Made by a program: the position numbers and the translations under genes
The notes under the pieces: generated by a model
What the model was told of the DNA's origin: nothing
Databases searched by the model: none
What the model saw: only the letters and a program-made list of their open reading frames with translations
DNA from: Isoetes taiwanensis
Lineage: Eukaryota; Streptophyta; Lycopodiopsida; Isoetales; Isoetaceae
NCBI GenBank assembly: GCA_021234155.1
Contig: JAJEKV010000033.1
Coordinates: forward strand, 9,643,641 to 9,707,640
Length of the DNA stretch: 64,000 bases
Direction: 5' to 3'
Part shown: positions 34,973 to 47,040 of the stretch, piece after piece
How positions within the stretch are numbered: the first letter of the stretch is position 1
Layout: the number at the start of each line of letters is the position of its first letter

Positions 34973-36568
34973 CTATTGAGAATCTGGAACAGTCTCAATG
35001 ATGAAGTCAGGTTGCATAATACCAATATCATCCAAATTGACAACTCTGTTGCCATTCTTTGTCACGGAATACTCATCACTGGAACAGTTTACTTGGTCAG
35101 GATTTTTATCATGGGTAGTTTGCAGTGCATGCTGCTTTATACTCCTTGGATCCACTGTAACTCTAGGAGGAAGCATAGGTGTAATACATGATGAAGGGCC
35201 AGAGATATTGCTATTGCTTGATCCCTGTTTCTGTTTTTCTGCAGAATACTGTTTTTTCATATTACTATGACCTTTCAAAAAGGATATGGGCTTGATCATT
35301 TTCTCAGCTATATCAGCCATCTTATTGTTACCATACTGCGCCTTAAGATTTCTATCAGGATAGATAGCAAAGAACATCGTCATATCAATCATGTTCCTCC
35401 TTACTTCCAAATATGATATGTATGCTAGGACTGCAGACTTGATAGATTTATTGAGCAATTTGGTAATAGTGACCATCTTGAAAAGAGGTGTAGAATTTGG
35501 ATAGAGTGATTCCATGTGGTTGATAATAAACCAAATGCCATGGTCAAGCCAAACAACTCCACATCTGCAAACGTCTTCTTTCTGTTTTTTGGAAAACTTA
35601 AATTTCTCACATTTGCAGCTAAAATATGGGCAATGAGTCATCCAAATCCGTTTTAGATAGTAGTCATTTTCTGGTCAGATTTGGGAAGGCCATGTGTCCT
35701 TTTTGGTAAATTTGTATATCCGAATCTACCAAACAGTGCTGATCGAAAAAAATCCATTTTGAAAGGAAATGACACATCAAGTTTGTTAAAACTCTTCTCC
35801 AATTTATGCGCAGCAGCTTTAGCTTGTTTGACTTCTTCCTTAGAAATGCCAGCCAGGGCTATAAAAACATCAGCATCAATAGGAGCAAGAGCTCCAAAAT
35901 TCTAGGCTTTTCCAGATAGCATGATCATATATAGGAGCATAGGCCTCCACTGTTTGTTCAATAATAATTGGAAAGCAAGAAGAGTTACCTAAATTCAGAT
36001 TTGGTATATCATCACTGTTCGGATCAATATTTTCCAGTTTGTCCTCATTGTTTTGAGTAATATACTCATTATTATCCTCAAGTAAGTCTTTGTCAGAGAA
36101 TAAGCAGCTAGTATCATCATCAGGTAATGGGACAGCATTGGATTCAACCTCATCATCGAAGGATGAATTTATTTTATTCGCATCTTCAAGGGCATATAGT
36201 CCAACCATGAATTGTTTGGCCATGTCATCTTCAAGACAAGTTCTCTCATATAGGGTGCTGCTAATTTCACTTTAGACAGAATCAAGGATCATCTTGCATT
36301 TCTGAAATTCAAAATTGGATAATTTCATCCGTTGATACACTTTGAACCAACTGCTGAATCCAAGGCATGATATAGGGGACATTTTCTTATCTTCAAGACA
36401 GGTTTCTTTGAATAAAATAAGAGAATGTATGTCCTTACTTTTTATGCATCCAATAATAGTCTGGACAGCAAGGTTAGGGCAACAAATACCATGATCAATA
36501 TATTTGAGAAGCTCAAGTTCTTTAATCCAGTTGAAGTTGTACCCATTTCCATCATTTGTACTAGTCAC
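34973..36568 (-). pseudogene. N-terminal coding region of the Penelope-like element, broken
   Basis: One reading frame can be followed through three interruptions: TAA at 36272-36274 (frame resumes at once), a frameshift near 35905, and another near 35680. The pieces are a 98-aa and a 115-aa block, an Asp/Glu-rich stretch, a Lys-rich helix (FNKLDVSFPFKMDFFRSALF), and a C-rich block (HCPYFSCKCEKF, CRCGVVWLDHG). The frame ends at 34973. The gap to the RT exon (34744-34972) has a 3' splice site at its end and is probably an intron. No known domain is recognised. Its position upstream of RT and the two Cys clusters suggest a nucleic-acid-binding region. Confidence 0.65.
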
Positions 36569-36649
36569 CTATAGAAAGTAATAATTAGTCAAAATAGATA
36601 AGCACCTAAACCATATACAAGGTCAACGGTAAAACCATTGAGCTGGGAT

Positions 36650-39366
36650 AAGAAAAAAACTTTTTAAGACATTTGTCTTTTACCTTTAAACATCCTTTTC
36701 AAGGATGTATCAAGGTACAATTTGCAGCCCTTTGGACCAATAGGTGCGTAAGTCCAAAGGCCAAGATATGGTCACGAGAAAAGCAAGAAAGGAAAAAAAA
36801 AATTACCTTTGATTTGAGTATTTAAAATATCAGTTTGCAATAAAGCAACAAATTATAAATTAATCAATGAATTCATAACCATTAAGTGTCACTGTTGATT
36901 ATTCTTCAGCCATGTCTATGATCTTGAAAACTTCATGCCTCAAGGACAAAAAATCTTCCAAACTCTTGCACGCATACAAAGTAAGGAGCAAGAAACCAAG
37001 TTACCTGCAGTAGAACCAGAGACAGTTAGCCTTAATCAGGGTAAAAGCCTAAGCTACTAACAGGTAAGCAGTAGGTTTCTTGAGCTTATCGCCGCCCATT
37101 AGAAAATTCCATACATTAATTTAATTATGCATGCACATGCAAACAAAGTGTAAATTCCTAGCATATCTGCTCCACAGGCATGCATTTCAGATTTCCTCAC
37201 TGGAAGATGGTTACACTTATTCAATTTACCCCAAGATATTCCTGCATAGAGCTGGATTCTATACACTATGACTAAATACAACGCATGCATCTAGTTTATG
37301 TCCGTCTGCCTATGTCCATTTATTCAAGTAGCTGCCTGTGCAAATAAACCACTCAAATCCTAAATTACAGTCAAGCATGCATTATGCCTTTTAAGAGAAC
37401 ATCTTTAGACTGTTCAAATATTAGTTAAGATATAACAGTGCATGCAAATAATAAGGCAAAATCCTGGTATATTGAGATTATTGTGCAATCAGCAATACTA
37501 GCAGCGTTACTAGCAGTTACGTTTAAGCAGCTACCGTTTATAATAGTGGTAAAACCATTGAAAAAACCAGGTTAACTAAAGAGACTGGCTGTCACAAATA
37601 CCACTTTGCATAGGTTCAGCAGTAGGCATGATGTCATGAGTTACACTCAGGCTGATCTAGAGAGGAGACACTCATATAAACTTCCAGATCTATAATACAC
37701 TATACTACTGTAGATTTTGCCAGCATGCAAAAATATTGTAGATTTCATCAACATGCCAAATAAGAGGAGCTTTGAAGCTATAAGAACATCTAATAGCCAA
37801 TACGAATTTCAGAACATATCTTTTAAGAAAAGCCCATGTGATGCATAATGGAATCCTAGTATATTGAAATTATTGTGTAACCAGCGTTACTAGCAGCATT
37901 AGCTGCTCCCTTCTATAATACTGGTGAAACCATTGAAAACACCAAGTTAAATAAAGAGCATGACTGTTATAAGCATCCCTTTGCTATGGTTCAGCAATAA
38001 GCAAACTGTTATGAGTTATAATTCGGCCTATCTAGAGAGGAGACATTCACATAAAATTTCAAAATCTATACCACAATATTATACTGTAGATTTCACCAGC
38101 ATGTAAAAACACTGTAGATTTCATCAGCATACACAATCAGAGGAGCTTTGATGCACAATCAGAGGGGCTTTAATGCTGTAAGTACATCCGATAGCAGCTA
38201 AGGGTTTCCAGATCTATTTCTAGAAAGAATTCCATGTCATGACTGTCGGAGCCTATTTCTCAGTAGCACATATGCTAAGCATTGCAAGCTCACAAGTAAA
38301 AACCATAGTACGGAACTGTACTATGTTCTAGGGTGTCAAATCTAAAGTCCAGGAAAATATCCCTGTTAAGATTTAATAGATTATTCAGCTCAGTTCCAGA
38401 CTATTCAATTAAAGAGGTAAGCATACAATATGATATCACACAAGTGGTTATAGATCTCAGATTATCATTCTACATAGAGCCCTTGCTTCGGCATATTTCT
38501 AAGTAGACAAATGCATTGGGATTGAAGTACAAAATTGACATAACCGTTAAATAATCTACACCATCATATATCATATATCCCTAGTGTCAAGTCTAATTAT
38601 GATTCTTGAAGAGAAAATTATGAAAAAGCATTCAGTAGACATCATTGTTCAGACCTGAGAGGAGGAATTTGTGCCAGATTTGATGTCTTCATTTTTGTTG
38701 ATTTGTTGATTGCCGGATGCTTCACCAATGCCGTGCTTTCTCTGAGATGCATCAGTGGTCAACCCAATATTGCTTTCATTTCCTTTTTTAGTAGGTATAG
38801 CAGGATTGCATGTTGCTGGATCAGTGGATTCAATAGCATCACTGCTTTCTTTGCTCTTGTCACAGATCTTGATTCCTGTTTCTGCCGTTTTCTTGTGAAA
38901 AGGGAAGATCTTCTTATTGCTTGCACTTTTTGCTAATTCCTCAGCTAGTCTCTTCCTAGTAGCTAGATTTAAACTGCCTTTCTTTCTGCCCATTTCTACT
39001 TCCATGAAAATTTCAGACTGATGCAATACTGTAGATTTAATATGTCAATGCTATAATCGAAAATCTTCTATCTAACAGCACCATGATCGCTGGGACCCCA
39101 TTTAAGAACTCTCATTAGGGTTCAAGCAATATTTTCAGCTAGTTCATGTCTCTGATCCTGATATACATGCCGAAACCTAATTGGTTTAAGATCTACACCA
39201 TACCTTGTTTCAATGGCTTCAGATTGCTCCATCTACCATGTGCCAGTTGTAGGGCAGATGCCGATCTGCATATATCTTGGGCCGAAGTAATCAGAGGTGG
39301 GCGTTCCGTTTTAGGGTTTCGTCATCCCATATCTTTGGTATTCCAAGAGGCATGTAATTCCAATAA
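36650..39366 (-). repeat. Right long direct repeat flanking the RT element
   Basis: Counterpart of 28911-32260, mostly identical. It carries the presumed promoter and first exon for the minus-strand element. Its right end runs into an A-rich tract (39368-39400). Confidence 0.9.
38649..39026 (-). CDS. Presumed first exon ORF of the Penelope-like element
   Basis: A 125-aa frame beginning MHQSEIFMEVEMGRKKGS. It has a basic segment (GRKKGSLNLATRKRLAEELAK), followed by a polar Ser/Lys/Asn-rich tail ending SSSQV. At its 3' end CAG|GTCTGA could be a splice donor into the body of the element. The left repeat has the same frame with a 6-bp loss that alters the basic segment. The basic start could bind nucleic acid; no family recognised. 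Confidence 0.5.
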   Translation of the reverse strand: MHQSEIFMEVEMGRKKGSLNLATRKRLAEELAKSASNKKIFPFHKKTAETGIKICDKSKESSDAIESTDPATCNPAIPTKKGNESNIGLTTDASQRKHGIGEASGNQQINKNEDIKSGTNSSSQV

Positions 39367-41007
39367 TTAAAAAAAAAAGAAAAAAAAAGAAAAAAAAAAT
39401 CCATCACTAAGATCCCTCGTATGTCCTCTATGGAGCCCTTTTTTTAGCCTCCTGTTTTGCGATACTCGACATGTGTCAGGCGTCGCAGTTGATCTCTGCC
39501 ATCGCAAGCGCTGGATCATCTCGGTCATCCAAATAGATACCCCATTTCGAATTACCCTAATGCAATACTGATCCCCGTGTCTCTAGCCAAAAAACTTTAC
39601 CCTCTGGGACTGTCCCCTTAGATATCTCGGATTTTGAGAATGTAATGTTATCCCCTTGCATCGAGATCCAATGTTATATCTCGGAATACGGGATCTGCAA
39701 GCGATTTTGTCCAACAGGATCTAGAACGGAAGACCCGGGAGTAGAGAAACATCTTCCTTCGACGGGAACCCTTCCCATACGATTCCAGAAATAGGTTATC
39801 ATGAGGTAGATGTCCTAGCGACCAGATTGTGCACCTCATGATAACACCTGACAGGAAAGCATTTCCTACAATTTCGGAAAGACGTTTTCCTGAGGTTGCG
39901 TTTCTGGAGGACGGGATCAAGAAGTGTGTAATTCTGACGGAGGGAACGACACTCCATCCAATTGATAATCGAGTCCAACACCCTAGGTTCCATCTTGGCC
40001 AAACACATTATATCAATTAGTGAATCCCAGGCGTTTGACTGATTCGGTGCACTTTGGGTCCATCCTTGCTATTTTAGACAGGTGATAGTTTCAATCCCAA
40101 ACGTCCATAGCATCGTCGGCCTCTGCAACAATAAGCCAGGATTAAGAACTTGCATTCCTAATTGGCCTTGGCACCGCTACCCCGTTGCCTCCTCACTATG
40201 GCATTCTCCTCTCTTGATGCCTCAACGCCAAAAATCATTGATGACCATGGAATTCAAAGTGCAAAGGGAACATGTATGCGTAGCAATCTTTATGTGGTTT
40301 TTAGTATGAATAAGAACATGTGTCTAATTGTCACATGGTAGCTCCATACAAGCATACGTGTTCAAGAGCCTCTAGACGATTTTATTGATCACATGAAAGA
40401 TTTATGGATCACCGAGGAGCATTTTGTTATTGTTTTTTATCCCGATGAGAAGTTGTCGCCACTACCCTCACTCTTGCCTACGCATAATTTGTATCTTTTT
40501 ATATTGTCAGGGAACTCGGCAATGTGCCTATGGTCAGCTACCCACTATTCTCCATAAACATTGTATTCTTTTGCTGTGATGAATGACAAGCCTATCTATC
40601 TGGTTTTCTGTGTTCATTACGAGTTCCTTTCTAGAATTTTTGTCATTGTGTTTCCATTCCCCATTTTCATTTATTTTATTTTGCAATTAAACACTGAATT
40701 ACAAATACATATATGTTGTACCACAGGGATATCATAGCTTTCTTCCGAGCATCAAGAGGGATTGTGAGTCTTGAATGTGTCACTGGAGTTTTGGCTGGAA
40801 CCCATGAAAATAATACGAAGAGTATATCAAGCCACATATCTGGATCACTGAGATTCTTCTTCCACTTCTTTGTTCAACAATATGTACCTTTCTTTGTTCT
40901 TTACATTGGTCAACTAGTGTACAAGGGACACCACCACTCCACTCGCACATTCAGATTACGGTCATCTTTTAAATTTGAGATAGTGTATCCCCACATAGGA
41001 AAGGTCT
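39367..41007. other. Intergenic, no gene recognised
   Basis: After an A-rich tract the sequence has no convincing ORF. A perfect 13-bp inverted repeat (GTTATCATGAGGT at 39795-39807, ACCTCATGATAAC at 39833-39845) encloses a 25-nt loop. A plus-strand frame at 40713-41090 has protein-like composition but no motif. Confidence 0.5.
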
Positions 41008-42130
41008 CTATCTCGTGTGTTTTAAAAGGACGAATTGATGACAAGTTAAATCTGTCTTTAGATCATAACTCTCTATGCCAAAATATTTAAGTGTATCTTT
41101 CCTTGGACTAGCATAACGTTTATCAACAGAGGGAGGTGCCATTGACATATGAATGCTACTAATGTCATCATTAACAATATCTGCTTCTACTAAGCTCTTC
41201 CACCTATCTTTAGGTAGCCAACCACCTTCAAGTTCATCACAACACTTCCCCCAGCAATTGATCCGGGGGGTATCACCAATGTAAGTCGTATGTACCATGT
41301 GCGTGGATGATAAGGGGTTTTTTCGTTGTCCAACGTATCATATACGTACGAATAAAATAAGGTTATTTGGTTTTGAATCCATATCCGTACGACTAGGAGT
41401 CGTCGTTAGATTCATAGTTTACCTACAAAAGTCGTTGAGTTATATGTTAACTTAGGATCATGAAAACCTTTTCAATACATACTCATATTGAACAAATCAT
41501 TCCTTAACTCTTTAGTTCACTTTAATCTATTATCCACAATTCATTTGCAATATTTATACGATACGATATGGGGTAAACAAAAGTTGGAACTAATAAAACG
41601 TATCATATGGGTTTTCTTAGAGAACTTTCGTATACGAAGGGGTTTTTTTGGACCCTAGTAACGCACATGGCGTATCCATATATAGAGAGCTAACACCCTC
41701 GGGCAATTGATGCCCCCTTCTCCAGTAATCTATTAGTGCATTTTTTGTGTCATCAGGTCTACTATTCCAATGCTTGATATAGTTATTGATGTCATCCCTT
41801 GTCCTTTCAAAATGCTCCACTTGAAAGTATGGCTTTAGGTCTTTTGGTTGACCCTTGGGTATCCTTGGTAAATTGTAGTTATTCTCAGCCCGTCCAAATT
41901 TATGATCCTCCAAGAGATCTCCAACAATTATCTTCAGGTCTCATCTTCCATTGAAATTTTGGAATCCCTTCCACGACATAGAATGTGAATGGTAGATGTC
42001 TAAAATGACCCTCAAGATCTAATGCATAATCATCTACAAAGGCCTTCCATCAGGCACTTCTTTATGTGAGCAACCCAATAGGAGGTGGAGAAGTACATTG
42101 AGCAAAAAGTCACCAGTCGATCTCATTGGG
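41008..42130 (-). pseudogene. Coding remnant of unknown protein, several frames
   Basis: Minus-strand blocks with protein-like composition occur in order. Around 42130-41950 are TGDFLLNVLLHLLLGCSHKE and HFRHLPFTFYVVEGIPKFQWK. At 41913-41617 is LPRIPKGQPKDLKPYFQVEHF ... ALIDYWRRGHQLPEGV, and at 41298-41008 WGKCCDELEGGWLPKDRW. Frameshifts and a ~300-bp AT-rich gap, possibly an intron, separate them. I do not recognise the family; it may be transposon- or gene-derived. Confidence 0.4.
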
Positions 42131-42359
42131 ATAAAGTAACCCCGCCCTTTCAAGTTTTCGAGAAAAAACAACATTTACAATAATATTCTCGAATGGTATT
42201 CTCGAATGGGTGAGCATGCATCTCTCCCATGCATGCATGCATTGCATACATTTTTTGGGGCTCCGGTTCGTTTGGGATCGCTATTTCTTGTAGGTTCTTC
42301 ATCGACTTCTCATCGACGTTTTCTCCTTTCTCAGCAGTTCCCTTGACTCTCACCCACTC

Positions 42360-42597
42360 TCCCTTAATGTGTATATTATTGTAAATATTGTTTTTTTGTC
42401 ACGTGGCATACGTGACCAGCCTCTCACTTTTTTGAGGTCTATAACGGGCCCATGGTAGACCGCTCGAGTATTCGAACCTTGAATGTGCCTGTGGGGCGTT
42501 CCTGAGACACCAGCATAAATGGGTAGAAGCGACTACTCATAAACGTCTAGACGGTTTTTTCCAGTTGGTTAAGGGCATGTCGGTTAGGAACGTTACA
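42360..42597 (+). mobile_element. 3' part of the 5' LTR of a second gypsy-type element
   Basis: The LTR ends GTTACA at 42592-42597 and is followed 2 nt later by a tRNA-Met primer site. The matching 3' LTR begins TGTAAC at 53305, giving TG/CA ends with 6-bp inverted termini. I could not find the start of this LTR; the left limit given is arbitrary. Confidence 0.75.
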
Positions 42598-42599
42598 GT

Positions 42600-42611
42600 T
42601 GGTATCAGAGC
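42600..42611 (+). other. Primer binding site, initiator tRNA-Met
   Basis: TGGTATCAGAGC on the plus strand, 2 nt after the LTR end. Confidence 0.93.
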
Positions 42612-43380
42612 ATAGTTGGATCCTTGGACGTATAATAGCGAAGTCTAGATTCAAGTTGAGGTTGTTAGATTATGCTAATAGTATTCAATTGAATAGATAT
42701 GGAGATGACATCCTTAGAGGAAGCGTGACAAACTGTTTTATGAAGGTATGTGAAATTGAGTACATGGTTTTTCTATAAGCTTGGTTGATTTTGCTAGAAA
42801 AATGTACTTCATCAAGGGGCTAACTTTGATGTAGGGTTGCCAATGTGTGCATAGCATGGAAGTGATGCTGGAGGGAGATTAAGTTACAGGTATTGCGTTT
42901 CACTTTGGTAACCACTCTTTATAGTGTAGATGTGATCTCGTAGTAGTATACTCTGGTGCAAGAAAATTTGGAATAAGCAGTGCATGATATATAATGCCTA
43001 TGATATTCAGGGAAGGTTCATCTCACCATATCGGACGAATAAGATTTTTGATGTGATGTTAGGTGCATCCTTTTGAATCTAAAATTGAGAAAACCAAGTA
43101 GCATCCATATATTGATATCCAGTGGTAAAATAACAATAGGTTGCTAAGTTGATAGCATTCAGGCTATGGTTGGATAAGGTTACAACATGGTGGTTGTAAG
43201 ACAAATTTTGAGAATGCTTAGATATGGTTATAAAATAAGATTGGCATGATAGTCGGATTGAAGCTCATGTGTAAATAGCAGTAGTATGACGTAGAAGGAA
43301 ATGTCATGATTACATCATGGTCCTACTTGAGGTCTATAAAGTTGCTGGCCCTATGGTTATGGCTAGAATCGTCGGTGATA
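42612..43380 (+). mobile_element. Internal region of non-coding gypsy-type element, left part
   Basis: No ORF of interest. It continues after the CACTA insertion at 52275-53303, so the internal region is about 1.8 kb in all with no gag or pol. It is a non-autonomous (LARD/TRIM-like) element that would depend on another element's proteins. Confidence 0.7.
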
Positions 43381-43583
43381 CACAACAAGAAAAGGGTCAT
43401 TTAGCGACGCCAATAGCGACGGCGTCTGGCGACGTCTGCTGACGCGTCGTCGGCGTCGCTTTCGGGGCTTGTCGCTACAGACGTCGTTCTGCATTTCGCC
43501 GCATCGCGGCGCGTCGCATATCGCGGCGTTAAAGGCGTCAGCAGACGCCGTCAGACGCGGTGAACACGAGGGGCGTCGCATGG

Positions 43584-43910
43584 CACGTGACACGTGAAAT
43601 ATACACGTGGAATATACACGTGGAACATCACCAAAATCCACACGTGCCGTAAAAGCCACGTGTATACGTCGCATGCGACGTGACACGTGGAACAGACACG
43701 TGGAATATACACGTGGAATATACACGTGGAAAATACACGTGAAATATACACGTGCGTAAAAGCCACGTGTATACGTCGCATGCGACGTGACACGTGGAAT
43801 ATACACGTGGAATATACACGTGGAATATACACGTGGAAAATACGAAAATCCGCGTATAGAAAATCCACGTGGCAAAAAAAAAGCCACGTGGATACGTCGC
43901 ATGCGACGTG
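43584..43910. repeat. Subterminal CACGTG array of CACTA 1
   Basis: About 19 copies of the palindrome CACGTG, mostly at 13-bp spacing (ACACGTGGAATAT), in blocks of ~107-121 bp. Each block ends in the perfect palindrome ACGTCGCATGCGACGT (43666, 43773, 43894). In CACTA elements such arrays bind the TNPA-type protein; here the motif is also a G-box. Confidence 0.9.
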
Positions 43911-43916
43911 TAGGGG

Positions 43917-44080
43917 AAAAAAAAAAAAAAAAATAAAAAATATATTTATATAAAAAATATATTTATATTTATATAAAAATATTCATATTTTTAAATAGTC
44001 ACAAAATTATTTTTATATTTATATTTTTAAATAATCACAAAAGTGAATTGTATTTATATTTTTAAATAATCACAAAAGAC
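43917..44080. repeat. AT-rich tract with short repeats
   Basis: An A-tract, then repeated TATATTTATAT and TTTTTAAATAATCACAAAA motifs. Confidence 0.8.
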
Positions 44081-46135
44081 TCGTTAAGAGGAGTATCCAC
44101 CCTTTTAGCCTAGAGCTACTCTCTCTCTCGGATTCGGTGGAGTAGTCATCCGAAAGCACGTAGTTAGAGGGCGCCTCAAACCTCGGTAAGACGGTTGCGA
44201 TTGGATGGCTCTCCGGACGTTTCGCGAGATCCTCGCCGCCCCGAAAGAGCTGCCCCATGTCATGCTCTAGACCTTCATTCATATCCGCCACTGCTTCCTA
44301 TAAAACCAAAAGAATATGGCGTTAATGTAGTTCATAGAATTATAATAATTTTCTACAACGACCCCCGCATTTCCGAAGTGGGAGAGTTCCCTCGTCGATA
44401 TAGCTGTTGATCTGGATAAGCGACTCCACGTTCCGTGGCTACTTGTACGTCTTTGCTTGTTAGGGGCAAACCCGTGTATAGATGTTCCTATGACAATATA
44501 ACGAGTATTAGCTAGTGACATTTAAAGTTCTTATTAAAATTAATGTGAACTAATATAGCTCTTACAAATCTATAGAGAAACCCTTTTCGACCGCGGAGCC
44601 AAATGAGGCGCCTTTTAGGTCACTTTTAGTTGCTTTGTCGGTCCGAGCTCTATGTTTGCTTTCGGATCCTTTGCACGTTCGAATGCAATCGATTGCAAGG
44701 CACACAACATTATCACAAGTTAAAGTGAGCGAATGACAAAAAAAATAAAAATACCTTGATATCTTCCTTGTGGAGATTAAGTGGTTTTAGGGACTTTTGA
44801 CCAATCGCCTCCTTCTTTTTCGCAGAAGTGCCTTCGGTTCCTTGACCACATGGTGCCTTTGACATAAATCGATAGATCAACGCCATATCAAAATAATAAA
44901 AACAAGACTATGACTAGGTCATATACCTCCTTTTTCGGTATAAGCTCGCCCATCATCGAAGTGAGCTTCTTCGCTTAAACGCCTTTGCTTTTTCTATCTA
45001 CGGGAAACTCGTTTCATTTTATTTTTGACGCTCTCTATTTGGCGTTGGTCATAAGCGCCGTGCCCACCCCTATACCGCGGGGAGGCCATAAGCGAGATAT
45101 TATTTGTGACCGCGTCCCCTCGATTGTAGTATAAAAGACACTTCCCTCATCATCCTTCTTAGGAAGAGCGTCCCTGAAGCATAAATGGTGGGTATATAAA
45201 AGCGTGTTTATGTCTACCACAATCAATATACATATCCCGTCCGATTAAGAACCTTTTGAGCACTTTACAATGTATTCTAAGTGAAGAGAATGAACAAAAC
45301 AACAAATTTAGATGACAAAGTACTAATATTTAAGGTTGATATCTTAAATAATATGTTCACATAACTTACATCAAAAATTATTATTAATATGATAGTCGGG
45401 TATATTGGGGCCAAATCACCATTGAGACTTACGTGTCTAAAACAAAGCCGAAATGGACGCTCTTCTTCATTGACACGTGGGCGTCGTCGGGATCCTTCCT
45501 CTCCAAGTCGGCGGCGACCATGTTCTTGGATCGAACCCCGTGATGATCGCCGCGATCTTGAACGTTGTGAGTCTGTTGCTCCACTACTTCTTGACACGGG
45601 AAGTAATGAGAGAATGAGCATCTTTAACATCCGCAACCAAAGAAATGTTTGGTGCGTAGTGGATATATATTTACTGTTGAAATCTTCCTCCAAGTTCCTT
45701 GCATTAGAAAAATGTTCCCGTCTCTTGCCTAGAAGCGGGGAGTCCATACTACGTCTAGCATTCTCAATATTCTCGGAGAACGTGGAGGCCGATAATCAAC
45801 ACTATGTCGTTGGGGAATAGGCGGGGACATTTGCCTAAGCGGGCGTTGGTGTCAAAGAGGCAAAATATTTGCAATTTGGTCTCTCGGTGGGAGACATGTT
45901 TTATGCAGGAAGGCGGGAGCGGAGGAGGAGCTGCAAGTGGCTAACAAATATCATGCAAAAACAATTCATTTATTTATTATTTTTATAAAAAGCTATCTTA
46001 ATACCCAAACCTGCTGGTGTAGTGATAGGTGGAGGTTGGCGTCTTGGAGGAACATCAGCACGATTGCCCCTACCTCGTGGAGTCCTCCTCCTATTTTCTC
46101 TAAACTCGTCCCTTTCCTCTACACAACAAATTAAA
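44081..46135 (-). pseudogene. Degenerate coding remnants in CACTA 1
   Basis: Minus-strand pieces look protein-like. Near 46130-46020 is an Arg-rich stretch (FRENRRRTPRGRGNRADVPP). At 45747-45400 is a basic, Ser/Arg-rich block. At 44500-44380 is HLYTGLPLTSKDVQVATERG, which faintly recalls the plant En/Spm ORF1-type protein, and at 44291-44070 an acidic/Ser tail. Stops and probable introns separate them. The order and location suit a dead CACTA accessory protein gene; identification is weak. Confidence 0.4.
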
Positions 46136-46525
46136 ACTCCATGCATAAACTCACATACCTAATTAGAGGGTAAAACACTACCTAAACTTATCTTCGCACC
46201 TTGTTCGGATTAGTTAGCAAAATTAACTAAAAATTAACTAAATTAGAAATTAGCACTATAGAGGTCACTTTAAGTTTAGTTAATTGTACATATAATTTTT
46301 TATGCCTTTGGCTAACTTAACTAGACATGTTCGAAATAATTTAGTTAATTAGTTAAGTTATTTTTTTACCAACGCTTTTAGTGCGAATTAGTACTACATT
46401 AAGTTAGCCTAACCTATTTTTTTTTAACTAGCACGGGTGTGAAGGGAATCATCCGATTCTTGTTAACTTAACCTAGCCCTAGCTACCTCTAGCTAAAATC
46501 GACAATAAACGCGTGAACTAAGGTT

Positions 46526-46894
46526 CAACACTGGTCCTCCCCACTCGCGGTGGAGCCGACCATGTCCTTGCCAGTAGCCACATCTACCTAAGAATGAGAA
46601 GAAAAGTGGACTTGGACCCGGACACCTAGTCCTCTCCGTTTAAGGTGGAGCCGGCCGTGCCTTGAACAAGCCACTACAATTTTATTTTAAACCTAAAAAT
46701 AACAAGTGGGCGGAAGTGGACTTGAACCCGGTACGTGGTCCCTCTCCACTCTAGGTGGAGCCGACCGTGCCTTTGAACAAGCCACTCATTAACCTAGGAA
46801 ACATTTATGATTGTAGTGAAAGTGGACTTGAACCCGGTACATGGTCCTCCCCACTCTAGGTGGAGCCTAACCGCGTGCCCTTGAACAAGCCACT
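46526..46894. repeat. Four tandem ~90-110-bp repeats
   Basis: Each unit carries GTGGACTTGAACCCGGTAC, TCTCCACTCTAGGTGGAGCC and CCTTGAACAAGCCACT with variation. The middle part is an imperfect palindrome (CCACTC..GGTGGAG). Confidence 0.85.
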
Positions 46895-47040
46895 CCATCA
46901 ATTTTTTAACCTACTTAAAACTATAAAAATAAAATGCAAAAGTCGCGATCAACTACTTACCAAAATAAGGACGCCATGGTACAAGATCCTGTCGGGTCCA
47001 AATCGTAATAGAAAAAGCCGCAAATGTAACAAAGCATTAG

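Noticed and set aside
43584-43910. CRISPR-like array
   Set aside because: Repeats are 13 bp without unique spacers and lie at a transposon end in a plant genome.
43363-43953. Frames with repeated YIPRV.STCIFHV-like peptides
   Set aside because: They are translations of the CACGTG subterminal array, not a repeat protein.
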